From positions 62,001 through 126,000 of the forward strand of contig NZ_VSSR01000071.1 in NCBI RefSeq assembly GCF_008123515.1: a DNA stretch of 64,000 bases, written 5' to 3'. The notes beneath the pieces were generated by a model. The model was not told where the DNA came from and ran no database searches. It saw nothing but the letters and a program-made list of their open reading frames with translations. Source of the DNA: Bradyrhizobium cytisi. Its GTDB lineage: Bacteria > Pseudomonadota > Alphaproteobacteria > Rhizobiales > Xanthobacteraceae. The position numbers and the translations under genes are program-made. Positions within the stretch are counted from its first letter, which is position 1. Every line of letters starts with the position of its first letter. Of the stretch, positions 9,854 through 18,327 are shown one piece after another.

Positions 9854-10668
9854 TGAGCGGACGCAAACGGACTCTTGAAGCGATCAGCTTCGAATTTGTC
9901 ATGACTGTCATCGCGATCATCGCGTTGGTCATCATCATTGCACCATCGCTGGTGGTCCTGATCGTCTCCTTCACCAGCGGCTTCTCGCTGCGGTTCCCAC
10001 CGCCGGGTTATTCGTTGCGCTGGTACGCCGAACTGTGGAACGCCTGGCAGCTCCATTTCGCGGCGAAGAACAGCCTGATCGTGGCGCTGTGGGCAACGGG
10101 CCTGTCGATCGTGCTTGGCGTTGCCGCGGCACTTGCGATCTCGCGGTCGCAAACGCTATCGGCGCGGCTGCTCGATTCCCTGTTCATGTCGCCGCTGGTG
10201 CTGCCGGCGCTGGCATTCGGTCTCGCTGCGCTGATGCTGTTCTCGCTCGTCGGCTTGCCGGTGTCGCCGCTGACGCTGGTGATCGGCCACACCGTGGTCT
10301 GCGTGCCCTATGTCGTGCGCAATACGGTCGCGGCTCTTGCCCAGCTCGAGCCGACGCTCCTGGAGAGCTCGGCAGTGCTGGGCGCGAGCCGCCTCTATAC
10401 GTTCCGGCGCATCGTGCTGCCGCTGATCCGGCCGGGCATCATTGCCGGGGCCTTCATCGCCTTCATGTCGTCCTTCGACAACGTGCCGGTCTCGCTGTTC
10501 CTGCGCGATGCCGCAACCGACATGCTGCCGATCCGGATGTGGCAGGATCTCGAGGGCAAGCTCGATGTCACCATCGCAGCACTTTCGAGCGTGCTGATCA
10601 TTGCCACAGTCCTGCTGGTTGCTGTCATGGAGCGCGTCACCGGCCTGTCGCGGCGCTTGGCGAACTGA
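9853..10668 (+). CDS. ABC transporter permease (PotC-like)
   Basis: The 271-aa membrane protein has about six helices and an EAA loop (ESSAVLGASRLYTFRRIVLPLIRPG). The ATG at 9853 shares its A with the upstream TGA stop (TGATG) and has GGAGGGG about 5 bases before it, so translation is coupled. A much longer reading frame begins at 9136, but it is a shadow of the upstream permease in another frame. It completes the ATPase, binding protein and two-permease set. Its TGA is directly adjacent to the convergent uraH stop, leaving no room for a separate terminator. Confidence 0.92.
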   Translation: MSGRKRTLEAISFEFVMTVIAIIALVIIIAPSLVVLIVSFTSGFSLRFPPPGYSLRWYAELWNAWQLHFAAKNSLIVALWATGLSIVLGVAAALAISRSQTLSARLLDSLFMSPLVLPALAFGLAALMLFSLVGLPVSPLTLVIGHTVVCVPYVVRNTVAALAQLEPTLLESSAVLGASRLYTFRRIVLPLIRPGIIAGAFIAFMSSFDNVPVSLFLRDAATDMLPIRMWQDLEGKLDVTIAALSSVLIIATVLLVAVMERVTGLSRRLAN

Positions 10669-11004
10669 TCAGGCGCCGCGGAACAGCGAATATCCCCAGC
10701 GCGTAAACTTCAGCGGCAGATGAAAATGGTCGTCGACATTGTGGATGCGGAAGCGGAACGGCGTCACGGTCAGGAAGCCGTCGCTGTCCGCGAAGAACTC
10801 GCCGAAATGAAACAGCACCTCGTACTCGCCGGCCGTGACGCCTTCGCCGCGCGTAACTGGATGATCGAGCACGCCGTTGGCGCCGAGCCGCCCGTCGGCG
10901 ATCCGCGACGAATCCGGATCAATCCGCCAGATCTCGACGCGCAACCCCCGCGCGGGACATCCGCTCGCTACATCGACCGCGTGAATGGAAATGCCGCCTG
11001 CCAC
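10669..11004 (-). CDS. uraH: 5-hydroxyisourate hydrolase (transthyretin-like)
   Basis: The 111-aa protein has the transthyretin-like fold of HIUase: GGISIHAVDVASG at the N-terminus, an RVEIWRI strand, HNVDDHFHLPL, and a C-terminal LFRGA. HIUase converts the urate oxidase product 5-hydroxyisourate to OHCU on the way to allantoin. The GTG start at 11004 has GGGAGG six bases upstream; a longer upstream frame has no family similarity. The family's C-terminal signature is [YF]RGS; here the last residue is Ala. No urate oxidase or OHCU decarboxylase is in the window. Its position beside hydantoinase-type genes fits ureide metabolism. Confidence 0.88.
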   Translation of the reverse strand: MAGGISIHAVDVASGCPARGLRVEIWRIDPDSSRIADGRLGANGVLDHPVTRGEGVTAGEYEVLFHFGEFFADSDGFLTVTPFRFRIHNVDDHFHLPLKFTRWGYSLFRGA

Positions 11005-11136
11005 AATGTTCCTCCCGTGAGCGCGCCGCCATGGTAGACGGAAACACGGCGGTTCGGCCAGTGCCTGGACTGCTGCCGGCGTTCGGCGCAGCGTGCCTCG
11101 CGCTCTGCGCCACACTGGCGTTGATCCGGGGAGGCC

Positions 11137-12504
11137 ATGACAAATCCGGCACATAGCGCGCGCGAGATTGCGGCCGAGGTCAGCGCCGGACGGATCAGCG
11201 CGGTCGAGACCGTCAAGGCCGCCCTCGCCCGCATCGACGCCGCGAAGACCTTGAATGCGGTCGTCACGACTGATCCTGCGCGCACACTCGCCGATGCCGC
11301 AGCGGTCGATGCTCGCTTGCGCGCTGGCGAGACGGTCCCGCTCGCCGGCGTTCCCGTCATCGTCAAGGACAATATTTGGGTCGGCGGCTGGCGCGTGACG
11401 CAGGGCTCGCGCCTGTTCGCCGATTTCATCGCGCCGCAGGATGCCATTGCGATCGAGCGGCTGCGCCGCGCAGGCGCCGTTGTCGTCGGCATCGGGGCAA
11501 CATCCGAGTTCGCCAGCAAGGGCGTCACCACCTCGCCGCTGTTTGGGCCGACACGGCATCCGCAGAATCCCGCACTGACGCCGGGCGGCTCTTCGGGCGG
11601 ACCCGCCGCGGCCGTTGCAGCCGGCCTCGTGCCGCTCGCGATCGGCACCGATGCCGGTGGCTCCAGCCGCAGGCCGCCGGCCCATGTCGGCGTCGCCGGC
11701 TTCAAGCCGTCCTATGGCGCGATCCCCTATGGGCCCGGTTTCGTCGAGCCATTCTTCGGCCTGTCCGTCATCGCGCCGATCGCCATTGATGTCGGCGACA
11801 TCGCCCTGGCGTTCGAAGCCATGGCCGGCGACGATCCGCGCGATCCGGACTCAGCGAACATCGCGCGACATGCCAGTGACATCTCCAGCCTGCGCATCGC
11901 ATTCTCGCCACGTCTCGGGCTCGACGTCGCAGTCGACGATGTCGTCGCAAATGGGCTCGCCTCCGCGGTTGCGCGTCTCGCCACCGCAGGCTTACCCGTC
12001 GCACAACGCGATCCCGTCTGGCCCCCGGGTGCGACGGAAGACGCTATCATGCCGCTTCAGCACGTGGGCCTTGCCGCTCTCCACGGCGATGCCTTTCGCA
12101 AGGATCCAACCGCTTTCGATCCTGACATCGCCAAGCAGGTCGAACGCGGTCTCGCCTGGTCAGGCAGCGATGTTGCCCGGGCGCTGGTCGCCAGCACGTC
12201 GATCGCCCATGCGTTTGCGACCTTCTTCATCGAAGTCGACCTGCTGCTGGCCCCGACGGTGCCCTGTGTCGCCTGGCCGTTGACCCAGCTCGGACCCGAC
12301 CTGATCGGCGGCCGCCCGGCGAGCCCCCGCGGGCACGCCGTGTTCACACCATTCGTCAATCACGCCCGGCTGCCGGCGATCTCGATCCCATGCGGGCGAG
12401 ATACGGCCGGGCTTCCTTTCGGCCTCCAGATCATCGCCCGGCGCGGGCAGGACCGCACGTTGCTGTGCGCCGCACGACATATCGAGGCGGTGCTGCGGGC
12501 GTAG
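11137..12504 (+). CDS. Amidase (amidase-signature family)
   Basis: The 455-aa enzyme has the Ser-cisSer-Lys triad of the amidase-signature family: Lys77 in VIVKDN, Ser152 in GGSSGG and the nucleophile Ser176 in TDAGGSSR, with the usual 24-residue spacing of the two serines. It hydrolyses a carboxamide to acid and ammonia in the cytoplasm. GGGGAGG stands directly before the ATG. It is the last plus-strand gene of the cyclic-amide block, diverging from uraH with 132 bp between starts. The substrate is unknown; allophanate-, ureide- or aryl-amide-type substrates are all compatible. Confidence 0.88.
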   Translation: MTNPAHSAREIAAEVSAGRISAVETVKAALARIDAAKTLNAVVTTDPARTLADAAAVDARLRAGETVPLAGVPVIVKDNIWVGGWRVTQGSRLFADFIAPQDAIAIERLRRAGAVVVGIGATSEFASKGVTTSPLFGPTRHPQNPALTPGGSSGGPAAAVAAGLVPLAIGTDAGGSSRRPPAHVGVAGFKPSYGAIPYGPGFVEPFFGLSVIAPIAIDVGDIALAFEAMAGDDPRDPDSANIARHASDISSLRIAFSPRLGLDVAVDDVVANGLASAVARLATAGLPVAQRDPVWPPGATEDAIMPLQHVGLAALHGDAFRKDPTAFDPDIAKQVERGLAWSGSDVARALVASTSIAHAFATFFIEVDLLLAPTVPCVAWPLTQLGPDLIGGRPASPRGHAVFTPFVNHARLPAISIPCGRDTAGLPFGLQIIARRGQDRTLLCAARHIEAVLRA

Positions 12505-12505
12505 G

Positions 12506-13939
12506 TCACGTCACGAAGGTCGACCGCAAACGCCGCCAGCCGATCACGATGCCCGTGACGGAGAACACCAGGCCAAGCGCGCAAAGTCCGACGATCAGGA
12601 CATCACGCAGACGCGGATGGGCCATCAGGACAGGGACGTCGAGCGTGTGCAGCGCGCCATAGAGCCAACGATAGGCTCGCCGCGAGGCATCCAGCCGTTG
12701 CAGCACGCTGCCATCGGCGCCGTCGATGTCGAACCAGAGATCGCCGCAGCGGGCGCGGTAGACGGGCGCGCCGGGAACGATGGACTGCGCGGGATAGTCA
12801 TCCTTATAGGCGACAACGGACGCCGCGCCGCAGCCTGTCGCCAGGCGCGTCGTCAGGCTGAGGAAGTCCTGCTCAGTCAGGAACGCCGCTTGCCGAGCCG
12901 GGGCCGGCTCGCCCGCCCTGGTCAAGGTCTGGCTGTTAAGGCCGGTCCGATCGCGCCGAAAGACGCTCCCCTTGAAGGCAAACCATTCGATTTCACGGAC
13001 CGGGGAGGAAATGGGCTGCTGATCGATCGACGGAGCTGCGCGCCAGTCCGGCACGGCGTTCGTCACGGCGGCCTCGGCCGGGGTCAATTGCCCACGCGAG
13101 AACAGCCGGCCGTGATCCATCGAGAGCCAGCCGCTGAAAATCCAGGTCAGCACGAAAACGGTCGAAACGAGCCCGATGATGTGATGCAGGGCGTGCCAGC
13201 CGCGATAGGGCGACGCGATCTGGCGCCCGCGGATCCTGATCCTGATGACACCGAGCACTGCGCCCAGCACCGCAGCCGTCAAGGCCACCAACGACAGTGT
13301 CGAGACCACCTGGTCCCACAGCGACCAGTTGCTCCTGAGCACCGTCGGATAGATCCAGTGCACGACGCTGCCGACCCAATTCCATCCGCGCTCGCTGCGG
13401 ATCGTGTCGAGCACAACCTCGCCGGTGCGCGACGAGACATAGATTTCCGTTCCCGCCGCATCGCCGAGCGCGCCGCGAAACAGAGGCCGATGGCGATCGA
13501 AACCGTTGGGGACGCTCCATTGATCGTAATCGGCACGCGCCACGATCGTGGCGTTTGCGGCATCGAGCCCACGTCGACGAGCATGATCTTGCGCAATGGC
13601 GAGCGCGACGTCGGGAAACTCCACCGATGCATCGGCCCCATCGGACGCATGAACCGCCCGCACACGCGATGGTCCCGACACCACATAGACCGGCCCGTCG
13701 CTGCGCTGGATCAAGCGCACACGCGTGGCGTCCGCGATCCCACTGGCGGCGACCGCGTCGGCCACCGACATGACCGGCTGCGCGCGCTCAACTGGCGCGA
13801 GCCCGGCAAAGCGCTCCGCCTCCGTCAGCGACGGAAACGGAACGAAGTGCATCACGATTCCGCTCGCAAACCACATCGCGAACAGGAAGCAGAACGCGAT
13901 CCCGAGCCAGCGGTGCGAGAGGACGATCGCGCCCATCAT
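12506..13939 (-). CDS. PepSY-domain inner-membrane protein
   Basis: The 477-aa protein has an N-terminal membrane segment (about residues 7-32), a periplasmic region with PepSY-like features, two further helices in the middle (about 210-270), another soluble region and a C-terminal helix before WRRLRS. PepSY-TM proteins are commonly encoded next to TonB-dependent receptors and are thought to reduce or process imported metal chelates. Here the gene lies 12 bp after the receptor at 13952-16300, in a unit headed by a cobalamin riboswitch. A role in corrinoid or cobalt-chelate handling is therefore likely but unproven. Confidence 0.85.
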   Translation of the reverse strand: MMGAIVLSHRWLGIAFCFLFAMWFASGIVMHFVPFPSLTEAERFAGLAPVERAQPVMSVADAVAASGIADATRVRLIQRSDGPVYVVSGPSRVRAVHASDGADASVEFPDVALAIAQDHARRRGLDAANATIVARADYDQWSVPNGFDRHRPLFRGALGDAAGTEIYVSSRTGEVVLDTIRSERGWNWVGSVVHWIYPTVLRSNWSLWDQVVSTLSLVALTAAVLGAVLGVIRIRIRGRQIASPYRGWHALHHIIGLVSTVFVLTWIFSGWLSMDHGRLFSRGQLTPAEAAVTNAVPDWRAAPSIDQQPISSPVREIEWFAFKGSVFRRDRTGLNSQTLTRAGEPAPARQAAFLTEQDFLSLTTRLATGCGAASVVAYKDDYPAQSIVPGAPVYRARCGDLWFDIDGADGSVLQRLDASRRAYRWLYGALHTLDVPVLMAHPRLRDVLIVGLCALGLVFSVTGIVIGWRRLRSTFVT

Positions 13940-13951
13940 GTGGTCAACACC

Positions 13952-16300
13952 CTACCATTTGAACGCGGCGGAGATTTCATAGGTCCGCGGTGCACCCAGC
14001 AGGATCTGGTTGGGATAAAACGGGTCGCCCCAGATCGCGTAGCGCTTGTCGGTGAAGTTGCGCACCCGGAAAGTCAGGCGGGCCTGGTCGGCCGCATTGA
14101 AGACCGTCTTGGGGATATCGACGAAGGCGTAGACATCGCCGACCGTGTAGGCATTCATGGTCACGGTGTTCGCATCGGTGTTGTAGCGGTCGCCGACATG
14201 ACGGCCGGTGATGCCGACCTCCACCGGCCATGCCGTCGAGAAGCGCCAGGACGCGCCGGCATTGGCAACGAAGCGCGGCACGTTCGGCGGCGTGTTGCCC
14301 GAGAACGAGCCGCCGGCAAAGTCGTAGCCGGCGTAGCGCGCATCGACATAGGCGATGTTGCCCCAGAGACGCAAAGGCTCGATCGGGCGGATTGATCCGG
14401 CAAGCTCGACACCCTTCGATTCCTGCCGTCCAGCGATGTTGAGCTGCATGCCACCGGCCGCGGCATAGACGTTCTTGCGCAGGATGTCGTAGGCCGAAAA
14501 CGACCACTCCGCTCTGTTGTCCCAGAGCACATGCTTGACGCCGGTCTCGTAAGTGCGCGCGGTCGTCAGGTCGAGGTTCTGGGTCGGAGCAACCAGGAAG
14601 ATATTGTTGGCCGAGACGTCCGCGCCGGTGGCGTACTGGCTGAAGAAGGTCAAACCCGGAACGGCTTCCCAGGTGTAGCCGATGCGGCCGGTGACGGGCG
14701 CCCAGGATTTCGAGAATGGGAAGTCTGCTTTCACAAGCCCGGCGGGGTCAGTCGAATTGCGGTCAAGCCCAATATGCTCGACGCGCAGACCACCGATCAG
14801 CGCAAAGGTGCGCGTCAGCTTCAGCCGGTCCTCGAACGACAGCGCCTCGTTGTCGATGCGCGCGGTCTGCTGCTGTATCGTGAGCGGGCCATAAAAACCG
14901 CGGTCGAAATCGACCAGCGGCACAGAATCGCCAAGGGGCTTGAAGGCACCCGGCCTGACGAAGTCCAGGTAGCTCGACGACAGCGTCGTGACGAGACGAT
15001 TGTCGAAGCCTGCGATATTCGCATCCCAAGTCAGGTCGGTGATGTTGCCGACCAGCCGTTGGCTGTGCGCGACAGAGAAGCGGCTGCGATCCACCAAGTT
15101 CGTCGCGGCGTTGAATGCCTCGACTTCGTTGTTGAACCACGAGCGCTCCGCGCCGTAGGCATAGGCCTGGCTCTTCAACGTCAGGTCGGGCGCCAGCTTC
15201 AGCTCGAAGCCGCCGCGCAGCCAGACCTCCTGCGCCACGTTGCGATTGTCGAGGACGTTGTAATTGGTGTTGAAGGTGCGGTCGTCGATCGTGATCGGCC
15301 CGAGAATCGAATTGTTGGAGGCGACATAGGCGCCCGAGACGATGCCGGCCGTCGCATGCGATCCGCTATAGGCCACCGGCACCAGTGGCGCGCCCCAATA
15401 TGCCTTTGAGCGGTCCTCGCGATATTCGATCGCGCCCCAGACCTTGAGGCTGTCGGAGATGCGGTAGTTGAGCTGGCCGGAGACGTCGAGCGTCCTGGTG
15501 TTGGTGTCGTCGGCAAAGCCGTTGAGCGTGGAGCGGCTGACGTCGAAGCGGTAGTCGAGCCCCTCGACATTGGTGCTGCCACCCGAGCCGTAATGCGCGC
15601 GGAACGAATTGAGCGAATCCCAGGAAAAGTCCGCTTCATTCCGGATCGGCCCGGTGTGCGGCTGCCTGCTGACGAAGTTGATCGCGCCGCCGGCGGCGCC
15701 CTCGCCCGAGATCAGCGAGGCCGGCCCCTTCAGGATCTCCACGGCTTCGAGATTGGCCGTGTCCATGATCCGCGAGGTCATGTTCTGGGGGCCGATCTTG
15801 ATGCCGTTGTAGAGCGTGTTGATCTGGCTGTTGGTGAAGCCGCGCATCGAGAAGGCCGACGGCTCCGCCGGATTGTCGCCGGCGGTGACGCCGACCGCGC
15901 CCTGGGCGACGTCGGAGACGGTGCGGTAGCCCTGCTCGCGCATGGTCTCGGCGGAGATCACCTCGACGGTTGCGGGCGTCTCGCGCACGGTCAGGCCGAG
16001 GCGCGAGGCGCTTTCGGCAATCGCGTTGCTGTTGAGCGGCGTCGGCGCCGAAGCGTTCGGCACGACCGGCTTGGGCGCGGCCACGGCGGGCCTGCGCGCT
16101 GCTGTGCGGCGCACCGTTGCCGCATCCCGGCCGGCCGGCTTGGTCTGCTTGCGGGATTGCGGCGGCGAGACCTCCACGGGCGGCAGGGGTTCGCGGAACT
16201 GCTGCGCCAAGGCAGCTGGCATGTCGATGGCGACAAAAGATGTGAGAGCGGCGGACGCCAGCAGGAAACGGCGTAGTCGCACAATATGGCTAGAAGACAC
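13952..16300 (-). CDS. TonB-dependent outer-membrane receptor under cobalamin riboswitch control
   Basis: The 782-aa protein has a signal peptide (cleavage near ALAQQ), a proline-rich linker, a plug domain (about 95-210, including LTVRETPATVEVISAETM and VEILKGPASLISGEG) and a long beta-barrel ending in the aromatic FKW. By sequence style it resembles hydroxamate-siderophore receptors. The cobalamin riboswitch upstream indicates that the cargo is a corrinoid or cobalt chelate. The GTG start at 16300 has GAGG about 9 bases upstream, and that GAGG is inside a hairpin (16307-16352). It is the first gene of a unit with the PepSY protein. The exact ligand is unknown. Confidence 0.9.
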   Translation of the reverse strand: MSSSHIVRLRRFLLASAALTSFVAIDMPAALAQQFREPLPPVEVSPPQSRKQTKPAGRDAATVRRTAARRPAVAAPKPVVPNASAPTPLNSNAIAESASRLGLTVRETPATVEVISAETMREQGYRTVSDVAQGAVGVTAGDNPAEPSAFSMRGFTNSQINTLYNGIKIGPQNMTSRIMDTANLEAVEILKGPASLISGEGAAGGAINFVSRQPHTGPIRNEADFSWDSLNSFRAHYGSGGSTNVEGLDYRFDVSRSTLNGFADDTNTRTLDVSGQLNYRISDSLKVWGAIEYREDRSKAYWGAPLVPVAYSGSHATAGIVSGAYVASNNSILGPITIDDRTFNTNYNVLDNRNVAQEVWLRGGFELKLAPDLTLKSQAYAYGAERSWFNNEVEAFNAATNLVDRSRFSVAHSQRLVGNITDLTWDANIAGFDNRLVTTLSSSYLDFVRPGAFKPLGDSVPLVDFDRGFYGPLTIQQQTARIDNEALSFEDRLKLTRTFALIGGLRVEHIGLDRNSTDPAGLVKADFPFSKSWAPVTGRIGYTWEAVPGLTFFSQYATGADVSANNIFLVAPTQNLDLTTARTYETGVKHVLWDNRAEWSFSAYDILRKNVYAAAGGMQLNIAGRQESKGVELAGSIRPIEPLRLWGNIAYVDARYAGYDFAGGSFSGNTPPNVPRFVANAGASWRFSTAWPVEVGITGRHVGDRYNTDANTVTMNAYTVGDVYAFVDIPKTVFNAADQARLTFRVRNFTDKRYAIWGDPFYPNQILLGAPRTYEISAAFKW

Positions 16301-16306
16301 GGTCTT

Positions 16307-16352
16307 GGACCTCGGTGTGACGTCAGTGGCACGTCACCGCGAACCAAGGTCC
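16307..16352 (-). promoter_or_regulatory. Ribosome-site-sequestering hairpin of the first cobalamin riboswitch
   Basis: On the minus strand GGACCTTGG (16352-16344) pairs with CCGAGGTCC (16315-16307), with one G-U pair. An inner perfect GTGACGT/ACGTCAC stem closes a 7-base loop. The 3' arm holds the GAGG ribosome-binding site of the receptor gene, whose GTG is at 16300. This is the layout expected for translational OFF control by a ligand-bound aptamer. Confidence 0.7.
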
Positions 16353-16431
16353 CATCTTCCGGCTCATAAGCCTTCCGATGAAGCCGAATGTCTGTACTCC
16401 CCGACCGACATCTTCGCGTGTGACCACGGCT

Positions 16432-16604
16432 GACGGCAGGTCTCCTGGCTCGCGGGTCGTGACCACTTCGTCGCCTTCCCGGGACCGAGGACCCAGTGGC
16501 TTCTGACGAAGGATTCACCGCTTACAGTTGCGGGGGCAGCTACGGCATTGGGGACAATGTCCCCGCACCGCATTCCCTTTTCATCCCCTCTCGGGGAAAC
16601 CGTC
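16432..16604 (-). promoter_or_regulatory. Cobalamin riboswitch aptamer upstream of the TonB receptor
   Basis: The minus strand carries the cobalamin aptamer landmarks in order: GGGAATGCGG, CCCCCGCAACTGTAAGCGG, GAAGCCACTG, GGGAAGGCGACGA, and the B12 box AGCCAGGAGACCTGCC at 16450-16435. P1 can close between GACGG (16604-16600) and CCGTC (16436-16432). It lies 5' of the receptor gene, so adenosylcobalamin should repress receptor and PepSY synthesis. Confidence 0.95.
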
Positions 16605-16609
16605 AAAAT

Positions 16610-16639
16610 CATCTAGGGTTACGATCAAGACAGAGTCAA
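16610..16639 (-). promoter_or_regulatory. Candidate sigma70-type promoter of the receptor riboswitch transcript
   Basis: On the minus strand TTGACT (16639-16634) and TAGATG (16615-16610) are separated by 18 bases. The start of transcription would fall just before the aptamer's 5' end at 16604. The -10 match is weak; position is the main argument. Confidence 0.4.
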
Positions 16640-16691
16640 TGTACAAGCTGCGCCATTATTGCCGCAGCGACCAACTTCTTTGGAGATAAGC

Positions 16692-17264
16692 ATGGAAGGC
16701 GAGACCTTCCTCTGGCTGATCCGGCATGCGCCGGTCGACGGCGTCAAAGGGACGATCCACGCCGCCGACGCGCCCGCCGATCTCGGCGACCGGGCGCAGC
16801 TGGAGACGCTGCGGCAGCGCTTGCCGCAGGATGCCGCGAGCTATGCCAGCCCGTCACGACGTACGGTCGAGACGGCGCGCGCTCTAGGGCTAGAGCCGGC
16901 GTTGGTCACCGAATTCGGCGAGCAGGATTTTGGCGACTGGACCGGCCGGCGGCATGACGAGCTCGCAGCTGACGGAGGCCAGGCCTATGCGCAATTCTGG
17001 AGCGATCCGGCGCGCGGACGGCCGCCAGGCGGCGAGAGCTTTGAGGATCAGGTCGCGCGCGTCCGGCTGGGGCTAGCGCGGATCGGCACAGCTCGCGCAA
17101 CGCTCGTCGTGCATTCAGGCACCATCCGTGCCGCGCTCTGCCTCGCACTGGATCTGACGCCGCAAGCGGCGTTGCGCTTCGTGATCGATCCGCTGTCGCT
17201 GACCCGGATCGATCGGCTCGCGACCGGCTGGCGTGTCGTCTCGGTCAATCAGCGCGTGGCCTGA
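16692..17264 (+). CDS. Histidine phosphatase, CobC-like (alpha-ribazole phosphatase candidate)
   Basis: The 190-aa member of the histidine phosphatase (phosphoglycerate mutase-like) superfamily has LIRHAPV near the N-terminus (the usual RHG is RHA here), FGDWTG and a C-terminal VVHSGTIRA with the second active-site histidine. CobC-type members remove the 5'-phosphate of alpha-ribazole phosphate or adenosylcobalamin phosphate in the nucleotide-loop pathway. The ATG at 16692 is preceded by GGAGATAAGC. It lies between the B12-regulated receptor and cobT, with its stop directly adjacent to the convergent cobT stop, so the cobalamin role rests on context. A general phosphatase is possible. Confidence 0.8.
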   Translation: MEGETFLWLIRHAPVDGVKGTIHAADAPADLGDRAQLETLRQRLPQDAASYASPSRRTVETARALGLEPALVTEFGEQDFGDWTGRRHDELAADGGQAYAQFWSDPARGRPPGGESFEDQVARVRLGLARIGTARATLVVHSGTIRAALCLALDLTPQAALRFVIDPLSLTRIDRLATGWRVVSVNQRVA

Positions 17265-18317
17265 TCAAACAGGCCGATCCGGCACGTTGGCCTGCGCGAA
17301 CGTCGCCATGTCGTTGTGAAGGTGACACGCCGATCGCACCAGCGGCAGCGCGATCGCGGCGCCCGATCCCTCACCGAGCCTGAGATCGAGGCTGATCAGC
17401 GGCTGCACGTTCAGCGCGCGCAACACCAACCGATGCCCCTGCTCCGCCGATTGATGCGAGGCGAGCTGGAACGGCTGGCAAGACGGGTTCAGCCGCACCG
17501 CCGCGAGCGCAGCAACCGAAACGATGAAACCGTCGATCAGCACGGGAATGCGCGCCTGCGCAGCCGCGATGATTGCGCCGGAGATCGCCGCGATCTCGAG
17601 GCCGCCCACGGCGCACAGGATCTTTTCGGGCGCTGCGCCCGCAACGCCATGACGTGCGATCGCCGCATCGATCACGCGCGCCTTGTGCGCCCGGCCCGCC
17701 GCATCGACTCCGGTGCCCGTGCCCGCGATTTCCTCGGCGCCGATGCCGAGCAGGCTCGCGGCGATCGCCGCCGAGGTCGTGGTGTTGCCGATGCCCATCT
17801 CGCCGAAGATCAGCAGATCGGGCTGATGGGCCTGCGCCCGCGCCACTGCGCGCTGGCCGGCCTCGAAGGCGAATGCCAGCTCGGCCGGCAAGAGTGCTGC
17901 GTCGATGCTGAAATCGCGGGTGCCAAAGCGCGGCTTGTCCGTGACGATATCAGGCATCGCCACTTCAGCCAGCGTTCCGGCATCGACGACCTCGAGGGTA
18001 GAGCCGAGCTCGCGCGCCAGCACCGAGATCGCGGCGCCGCCGGAGGCAAAATTCGCCATCATCGCGATGGTCACGGCCTGCGGATAGGCCGACACGCCCT
18101 GCGCGACGATGCCGTGATCGCCGGCGAAGATGACGATCGGCACGCGTGCGGCGCGAGGGCGTTCGGTCGCCTGCAAGGCGGCAAGCTCGATCGCAAGCTG
18201 CTCCAGCCGCCCCAGCGCGCCGGTCGGTTTTGTCAGTTGCGTCTGCCGCGCGATCGCGGCCTCGCGATGAGCGGCGGAGATCTCGGGGCATTTCCGGGTG
18301 ACCCAATCAGGGAGCAT
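17265..18317 (-). CDS. cobT: Nicotinate-nucleotide--dimethylbenzimidazole phosphoribosyltransferase
   Basis: The 350-aa enzyme transfers phosphoribose from nicotinate mononucleotide to 5,6-dimethylbenzimidazole, giving alpha-ribazole phosphate for the lower ligand. Diagnostic stretches are TKPTGALGRLE, the glycine-rich GEMGIGNTTTSAA and LRLGEGSGAA, in which Glu316 corresponds to the catalytic glutamate. Length equals the family norm. It is the last gene of the minus-strand series cobL-cobE-cobM-cobB-cobA-cobF-cobT, 10 bp after cobF. The DMB substrate would come from bluB at 37.9 kb. In Pseudomonas denitrificans nomenclature this protein is CobU. Confidence 0.96.
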   Translation of the reverse strand: MLPDWVTRKCPEISAAHREAAIARQTQLTKPTGALGRLEQLAIELAALQATERPRAARVPIVIFAGDHGIVAQGVSAYPQAVTIAMMANFASGGAAISVLARELGSTLEVVDAGTLAEVAMPDIVTDKPRFGTRDFSIDAALLPAELAFAFEAGQRAVARAQAHQPDLLIFGEMGIGNTTTSAAIAASLLGIGAEEIAGTGTGVDAAGRAHKARVIDAAIARHGVAGAAPEKILCAVGGLEIAAISGAIIAAAQARIPVLIDGFIVSVAALAAVRLNPSCQPFQLASHQSAEQGHRLVLRALNVQPLISLDLRLGEGSGAAIALPLVRSACHLHNDMATFAQANVPDRPV

Positions 18318-18327
18318 GGTGCCTCGC

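Noticed and set aside
12617..14395. 592-codon plus-strand frame
   Set aside because: It is antisense to the PepSY and TonB receptor genes, both of which have clear family features; a GC-rich shadow frame.
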